Shown here piece by piece: positions 59,373-64,000 of a stretch of 64,000 nucleotides of DNA. The notes under the pieces were generated by a model. It did not search any database. It was not told the DNA's origin and saw only the letters and a program-made list of their open reading frames with translations. Origin of the DNA: Anaerolineales bacterium (lineage in GTDB: Bacteria; Chloroflexota; Anaerolineae; Anaerolineales; Villigracilaceae). Every line of letters starts with the position of its first letter. Within the stretch, counting starts at the first letter, position 1. The position numbers were made by a program, and so were the translations under genes. Location: assembly GCA_030680795.1 (NCBI GenBank), contig JAUXUL010000045.1, positions 124,001 to 188,000 on the forward strand. The letters run 5' to 3'.

Positions 59373-61190
59373 ATGCAACCCATCCTCAAAATAAACCTCA
59401 CCACCGGCAAAACAGAAGAATTTGTTATCCCAAAAGAATGGGAGCGTGATTTTCTGGGCGGCGCATCACTTGCGGCGCGGATTCTTTACCCATTTCTAAC
59501 GAAGGAGCTCGATCCGCTTTCGCCTGAGTCGCCCTTGCTTTTTTTAAACGGACCGCTAAGCGGAACCTCGGGACCTACAACCGGCCGCTTTGTGATTTGC
59601 GGAAAAGGACCAGCTACGAATCTTTGGGCGGAATCCAACATTGGCGGATTTTGGGGACCTGAACTCCGCAAGGCTGGCTATGATGGTTTGTGGATCACAG
59701 GAAAAGCTAAAAGCCCCGTCTATCTCTGGGTCGAAGAAGGCAGACTTGAGGTCCGCAGTGCGGCGAGTGTTTGGGGCAAGGATGTGTACGAGGCGCAGGA
59801 AATCATCAAAGAGGAAGTCGGAAGTAAAAATGCGCGAGTCGCAGTGATCGGGGAGGCGGGTGAGCGCGGGGTTTTGTATTCATCCATTTGCTGCGACCAC
59901 GGCCGTATGGCAGGCAGGACAGGACTAGGCGCGGTGATGGGTTCGAAGACCCTCAAAGCCATCGCAGTGTATGGTAAAAAGAAAATTGAAGTTGCGAATT
60001 TGGAGCGTTATTCTGCCCTGCGTTCTCTAGCCAATCGCAGGCTCAAACAAGATAACGTAGCGAAGATGTTTCATGAACTTGGCACGGCGGGTGGGGCAAA
60101 TTACAATGAATATATGGGCGGGATGCCGGCAAAATATTACCATCAGGGCGTGTTCCCCGGTGTGGACAATGTCTCTGGTTCGAAGATGGCTGAAAGTATT
60201 TTGGTGGGAACCAGCGCCTGTCAGGGTTGTGTGATCGCGTGCGGGCGTGTGGTAAATATTGGCGACGGAACAAAACGCAAGGGGCCTGAATACGAAACGA
60301 TCGTTGGCTTTGGTCCGAATCTATTAATCGATGATCTCGTTGAAGTGGTGCGGCTCGGTGAGTTGTGCGATAAATATGGCATGGATACCATCAGCGCAGG
60401 GAATACGATTGGCCTGGCATTCCGTTTGTTTGAAATGGGCAGAGTGACCAAACAAGATACGGGCGGACTTGAACTCACCTGGGGAAACTTTATGGCGGCG
60501 CGGCAGCTCATTCACATGATCGCGCGCCGTGAAGGGATCGGTGAATTGCTGTCGCGCGGCTCGCGTCAATTTGGGGCGGCATTTGATGCGGAGGATGAGG
60601 CCGTGCAAGTGAACGGACTCGAAGTCGCTTATCATGACCCGCGTGGCGTTTCAGGCATGGCGCTCGTGTATGCCACCAGTCCACGCGGCGCGTGTCATAA
60701 TCAATCCGATTATTTCCTCGTTGATTGGGGACACACAAATGAGAAATTAGGAATTAAATATTACGACCGTCATGCGCAAGCGGAGAAAGCGGAGAATGTT
60801 GCGCGTCATCAAAACTCGCGGACATTCTTTAATTCTGTCGTGATGTGCATCTTTGCCAATGTTGACCCGCAGATGCAGGTGGACCTGGTCAACGCGGCTT
60901 GTGGTCTCGAATGGACTCTCGAAGATATGATGAGATCGGGTGAACGCGGATGGAATATCAAACGCGCCATTAATAACCGCATGGGATTAACTCGCGCAAA
61001 CGATAAACTTCCTAAAGCCTTGCTTGAACCATATCAGGAAGGCGGCTCGGCGGGGTTTGTCCCTGATTTTCCTGCCTTGCTTGAAGGATATTACATAGCT
61101 CGCGGTTGGAATTTGGAAAGTGGCAAGCCATCCAAAGAAAAATTGCTTGAATTGGGCTTGCAAGATATAGCCAAAGATTTGTGGGATTAA
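59373..61190 (+). CDS. aor: Aldehyde:ferredoxin oxidoreductase
   Basis: 605 residues. N-terminal domain LNGPLSGTSGPTTGRF, then cysteine motif CQGCVIACGR (CxxCxxxC) and a distant fourth Cys in VVMCIFA for the 4Fe-4S cluster; tungstopterin-binding residues lie in the N-terminal and central parts. It oxidises aldehydes to acids (or the reverse) with ferredoxin, probably needing tungsten. No cofactor genes nearby. Confidence 0.94.
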   Translation: MQPILKINLTTGKTEEFVIPKEWERDFLGGASLAARILYPFLTKELDPLSPESPLLFLNGPLSGTSGPTTGRFVICGKGPATNLWAESNIGGFWGPELRKAGYDGLWITGKAKSPVYLWVEEGRLEVRSAASVWGKDVYEAQEIIKEEVGSKNARVAVIGEAGERGVLYSSICCDHGRMAGRTGLGAVMGSKTLKAIAVYGKKKIEVANLERYSALRSLANRRLKQDNVAKMFHELGTAGGANYNEYMGGMPAKYYHQGVFPGVDNVSGSKMAESILVGTSACQGCVIACGRVVNIGDGTKRKGPEYETIVGFGPNLLIDDLVEVVRLGELCDKYGMDTISAGNTIGLAFRLFEMGRVTKQDTGGLELTWGNFMAARQLIHMIARREGIGELLSRGSRQFGAAFDAEDEAVQVNGLEVAYHDPRGVSGMALVYATSPRGACHNQSDYFLVDWGHTNEKLGIKYYDRHAQAEKAENVARHQNSRTFFNSVVMCIFANVDPQMQVDLVNAACGLEWTLEDMMRSGERGWNIKRAINNRMGLTRANDKLPKALLEPYQEGGSAGFVPDFPALLEGYYIARGWNLESGKPSKEKLLELGLQDIAKDLWD

Positions 61191-61259
61191 AACTGTAAGG
61201 CGGCTATAAAGCCCCTTTATTATTGCCCTTTATCACCGCAATTCATAAGCCGCCCCTGC

Positions 61260-61327
61260 ATCTCCTACCCTTCCTAGAAAGGGGAAGGGTAGTCCCCTCT
61301 CCCTTTGGGAGAGGGCTGGGGTGAGGG
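61260..61327. repeat. Palindromic repeat, CCCTCATCCCC...GGGTGAGGG family
   Basis: CCTACCCTTCC with GGGGAAGGGTAG, and CCCCTCTCCC with GGGAGAGGG, ending GCTGGGGTGAGGGG. Same family as 25358-25437. It lies between the convergent aldehyde oxidoreductase and acyl-CoA dehydrogenase genes. Confidence 0.75.
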
Positions 61328-61332
61328 GATTA

Positions 61333-62484
61333 TTACTCACTCGCCAGCACATGCCTGGCAATCACCAGCCTTTGAATCTCACTCGTCCCTTCGCCAATGG
61401 TCATCAAACGCGCATCGCGATACATTCTTTCCACGTGATATTCACGGCTGTATCCATACCCGCCATGGATTTGGATGGCTTCATAACAAACACGTTCCGC
61501 CATTTCTGTGGCAAAAAGCTTTGCCATGGCTGCTTCCTTGTTATACGGGCGTCCCTCATCTTTGAGCCAGGCCGCTTTAGAGATCATGGTTCGAGCCAGT
61601 TCAATTTCCATTGCCATATCCGCCAACTTAAATTGAGTCGCCTGGAATTCTGAAATTGCCTGACCAAAGGCCTTGCGCTCGCGCGCATAATTGACGGCCG
61701 CTTCCATGGCGGCTTGCGCCAGTCCCACTGAAATTGCGCCAATGCTGATGCGGCCAGCATCCAGTGTGGCTAGGGTTTGTTGCAGGCCACGTCCCTCGGG
61801 TCCGATCAGGTTATCCAGCGGAACACGCACGTTGTCATAAGTCACACCGGAAGCGGGCGAGCCGCGCACGCCCATCTTCTTTTCAGCCGGACCGATCTGC
61901 AATCCTTTTGAATTGGTTGGCACGAGGATCATACTCAATGACTTGGAGCCGCCCTGCGGGTCCGTGCGGACGAGTGTGATGATGTATTCTGCAATGCTTG
62001 CATTCGTGCACCACATCTTCGCGCCGTTGATGACCCATTCCTTGCCTTGTTTTTCGGCTTTGGTGATCACACCGCCTTGAAGATCCGAGCCGGCGCCGGG
62101 TTCCGTGAGAGCCAGCGCGCCAAGTTTATTTTTACCTTCAGCTACCAGGGGAAGCCACTTCTTTTTCAATTCTTCACTGGCGTACAAAGCAATCGGCGCA
62201 GTGCCAAGTCCGTTATGGGCGGTTAAGGCCAATGCAGTCGAACCACAACCCCAGCCTAATTCTTCCGTCGCAATTGCGCCCGAGACTGCATCCACGTTCG
62301 AGCCGCCGTAGGCTTCGGGAATGCTCATGCCGAGCAAGCCGATCGGTCCACCCTTGCGAACTGCCTCCCAGTTGAATTCCTCCTGCTCGTCCACTTCGCG
62401 TGCTTTGGGTTTTATCTCCTTCGCCACAAAATCGTGGACGATCTTCTTCCATGCCTTCTGTTCATTACTTAGATCGAAATTCAT
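61333..62484 (-). CDS. Acyl-CoA dehydrogenase
   Basis: 383 residues, complete ACAD: ALTEPGAGSDLQGG, WVINGAKMWCTNA, RISIGAISVGLAQAA and GYGYSREYHVERMYRDARLMTIGEGTSEIQRL with the catalytic Glu. It oxidises a short- or branched-chain acyl-CoA. Independent of the TetR operon at 34-36 kb and monocistronic with DUF2007 and YwiC genes upstream. Confidence 0.94.
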   Translation of the reverse strand: MNFDLSNEQKAWKKIVHDFVAKEIKPKAREVDEQEEFNWEAVRKGGPIGLLGMSIPEAYGGSNVDAVSGAIATEELGWGCGSTALALTAHNGLGTAPIALYASEELKKKWLPLVAEGKNKLGALALTEPGAGSDLQGGVITKAEKQGKEWVINGAKMWCTNASIAEYIITLVRTDPQGGSKSLSMILVPTNSKGLQIGPAEKKMGVRGSPASGVTYDNVRVPLDNLIGPEGRGLQQTLATLDAGRISIGAISVGLAQAAMEAAVNYARERKAFGQAISEFQATQFKLADMAMEIELARTMISKAAWLKDEGRPYNKEAAMAKLFATEMAERVCYEAIQIHGGYGYSREYHVERMYRDARLMTIGEGTSEIQRLVIARHVLASE

Positions 62485-62514
62485 GCTTTACTCCGCTGTT
62501 TTATTGGATTGAAA

Positions 62515-62748
62515 TTAATCCTCATTCAAAAATAATTCAAGCGCTTTCTTTGCTTGTTTGAATTTTTCTTTCGGCACAAAGACCCGCACAATTCCCAGGG
62601 CGGACAATGTAACGGGATAGATGTTCTGGCCCAAAGATTCCTGAAATAACTCAACCGGAATTTCCTGCGATTCAAGGTAACTCTTGAAGAGGTCTGCTTC
62701 CAAGCGGCTGTTCAACTCGACCAACAATTCATATTTCATTTCGTCCAT
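62515..62748 (-). CDS. DUF2007-domain protein
   Basis: 77 residues resembling the short putative signal-transducing DUF2007 family (SRLEADLFKSYLESQEIPVELFQE, then VFVPKEKFKQAKKALE). ATG 62748 has GGAGATAAAC; a longer frame upstream overlaps the YwiC-like gene. Function unknown. Confidence 0.8.
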   Translation of the reverse strand: MDEMKYELLVELNSRLEADLFKSYLESQEIPVELFQESLGQNIYPVTLSALGIVRVFVPKEKFKQAKKALELFLNED

Positions 62749-62750
62749 GT

Positions 62751-63578
62751 TTATCTCCATAACGCAATGAACAGGATTGTCCATGCGATACTAACGATCA
62801 ACTGGCGGATTCCAATCCGCGTGGGTTTCCATCCAACCGCGGGATGTGTGATGCCCCAAATCGTCTCCAGCCATTGCGCTAAAAATGGAATGAAAATAAA
62901 ACGCGGAACCAGATTTGAGAAGCCCAACCCGATGGATGCCGCCAAATTGAATGACGTGTATATCAAGGCGCGCCGTCCCATCAGCCACCGCTCGCTTCGT
63001 CTCTTAACCGGGGCCTGATCCAGTTCCAATTCGCGTTGACTTAGTCTGAGGTATGCGTACACAATGCTGGCCGCAGACTGTAACCACGTGAACCCCCAAA
63101 GCCACCAGCCAAATGAGTCATATTCGCGGATGCCGATCCAATACGCGGCAGGCGCAGTCAACGATAAAACGCCTGTGGCAATGACTTCAATGCCAGCCTG
63201 TTTCCTCTCCGCGCGCCGGCTGACCAGCCACAAATGCCACGCGAAGACGGGCAAGCCCGGAACTGCCAGGAATAAAATAAAGCCAAAGCCTTCAAGAATC
63301 AGCCCGAGCAAGGCCAGGACGGTGATACTGCCATAAACCAGCACCCAGAAGCGGGCGGAGTCCAGATCCGTTTTTGAGCGCCTGCCAGTGTATGCCTTGA
63401 CGGCAACTGTCAGCGGTTGGCGGATCATAAATGCAGACATCGCCGCGACAATGAGATTGATGGTTGCGTAGGAGAAATCACCGCCTGCGAAGATGCCAAC
63501 AAGTAATGGACTTAAGATAAACACCCACGAGCCGTGCTCCTGCGGCAGGGCGATCTGCTTATTGAAGTATGGTTTCAT
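62751..63578 (-). CDS. YwiC-like membrane protein
   Basis: 275 residues, eight or more helices. Start LPQEHGSWVFILSPLLVGIF is the YwiC-like signature. A charged mid-loop (YTGRRSKTDLDSARF) recalls prenyltransferase-like folds. No experimental function known. A TATGCT lies 8 bases before the ATG, so it may be leaderless. Confidence 0.86.
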   Translation of the reverse strand: MKPYFNKQIALPQEHGSWVFILSPLLVGIFAGGDFSYATINLIVAAMSAFMIRQPLTVAVKAYTGRRSKTDLDSARFWVLVYGSITVLALLGLILEGFGFILFLAVPGLPVFAWHLWLVSRRAERKQAGIEVIATGVLSLTAPAAYWIGIREYDSFGWWLWGFTWLQSAASIVYAYLRLSQRELELDQAPVKRRSERWLMGRRALIYTSFNLAASIGLGFSNLVPRFIFIPFLAQWLETIWGITHPAVGWKPTRIGIRQLIVSIAWTILFIALWR

Positions 63579-63621
63579 CCTGCTCTAGCATACAAGAAAA
63601 ACAGCGCACGCGCAAGGTTGA

Positions 63622-63627
63622 TATAAT
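63622..63627 (+). promoter_or_regulatory. -10 box of the cyclophilin gene
   Basis: TATAAT 32 bases before the ATG, which has an AAGGAGAG ribosome site. No good -35 at the usual spacing. Confidence 0.45.
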
Positions 63628-63659
63628 AAGCGCAAATCATTTCAAGGAGAGATAATTGT

Positions 63660-64000
63660 ATGTCAGCAAAGAAACGTGTAAAGAAGGTGCAAGCCCTGCA
63701 GGCGGATAAGACGATCCAATATGTTGGCGTTGCAATTGTGTTGATCGTGATTGCGGTGTTTTTGTGGAAATTTGTGCCGTGGGATTCGTTTTCATCGAAT
63801 ACTGAGCCGGCTTCGGCTGGTGAGGGGATTGCAGGTCAACCCAAACAATATGACGCCGCACCGCCCATGATGATTGACGCAAACAAGAAATATTTTGCAA
63901 CCGTTGAAATGGAAAAAGGCGGCGAGTTTGTGATCGAGTTGTATGTTGATAAAGCGCCCATTACTGTCAATAGTTTCGTATTCCTTGCGCGCGAAGGATT
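63660..64000 (+). CDS. Membrane-anchored cyclophilin-type peptidyl-prolyl isomerase, C-terminus outside the window
   Basis: 113 residues visible. A basic N-terminus and one helix (VGVAIVLIVIAVFLW) anchor it, then a linker and the start of a cyclophilin domain (YFATVEMEKGGEFVIELYVDKAPITVNSFVFLAREG). It would assist protein folding on the outer face of the membrane. The catalytic part is not in the window. Confidence 0.88.
   Translation, partial: MSAKKRVKKVQALQADKTIQYVGVAIVLIVIAVFLWKFVPWDSFSSNTEPASAGEGIAGQPKQYDAAPPMMIDANKKYFATVEMEKGGEFVIELYVDKAPITVNSFVFLAREG

Overview
The window is a bacterial chromosome fragment. I infer an Anaerolineales-like member of the Chloroflexota, from gene content (fused FadN/FadA-type beta-oxidation, aldehyde:ferredoxin oxidoreductase, split FeoB, YwiC-like and GldG-like proteins), mixed GC, and a heavy load of intergenic palindromic repeats; no rRNA marker is present to prove this. 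About 60 protein genes and one tRNA-Leu are supported. No stretch longer than about 300 bases lacks a gene. No CRISPR array, insertion sequence or prophage was seen.

Layout. 1-5.3 kb (minus): the 5' part of a primary sigma factor, then a four-gene Gld-type ABC export module. 5.4-6.8 kb (plus): alanyl-tRNA editing protein and a small lipoprotein. 6.8-10.1 kb (minus): copper-delivery proteins (PCuAC, SCO1) and small membrane proteins, including two damaged isoprenylcysteine-methyltransferase-like copies. 10.2-20.3 kb (minus): a metal-homeostasis island with a P1B-4-type metal ATPase, a CzrA-like ArsR sensor, split FeoB, a membrane-anchored DtxR-FeoA fusion, a second DtxR regulator, a ZIP transporter and a Tat-exported multicopper oxidase with a DtxR-like palindrome upstream. 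20.3-29.6 kb (plus): an apparent N-acetyl-sugar operon (ROK regulator, ROK kinase-like protein, PIG-L deacetylase, ABC importer, UroD-like protein, SIS protein). 29.6-33.4 kb: ATP-grasp ligase, hemolysin III, methyltransferase and membrane proteins. 33.5-40.9 kb (plus): a TetR-controlled fatty-acid beta-oxidation operon. 41-43.9 kb: TerC and divergent thrB/thrC sharing one -10 palindrome. 44-48.1 kb (plus): an ECF importer. 48.3-50.2 kb (plus): dCTP deaminase and a GAF-HD-GYP protein. 50.4-55.1 kb (minus): exonuclease-DinG helicase, NERD-like protein and PlsX. 55.2 kb: tRNA-Leu(GAG). 55.4-58.8 kb (minus): polar amino-acid ABC importer with a dimethylargininase-like enzyme. 58.9-61.2 kb (plus): SCP2-like protein and aldehyde:ferredoxin oxidoreductase. 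61.3-63.6 kb (minus): acyl-CoA dehydrogenase, DUF2007 protein and YwiC-like protein. The window ends inside a cyclophilin.

The most unusual signals are: (1) arrays with an exact 8-base period (GTNNACNN units) whose halves are reverse complements, filling successive spacers of the beta-oxidation operon; (2) dispersed palindromic repeats that also occur in frame inside two genes (an acyl-CoA dehydrogenase and the DinG helicase linker); (3) a membrane-anchored DtxR-FeoA fusion beside a FeoB split into GTPase and permease genes; (4) tandem acyl-CoA dehydrogenases in which the first lacks the catalytic glutamate; (5) a sugar operon using a PIG-L deacetylase plus a SIS enzyme, as in archaeal chitin catabolism; (6) several genes whose ATG lies exactly 6 bases after a TATAAT, suggesting leaderless mRNAs. 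All of these are read by eye; no alignment, structure prediction or database search was run.
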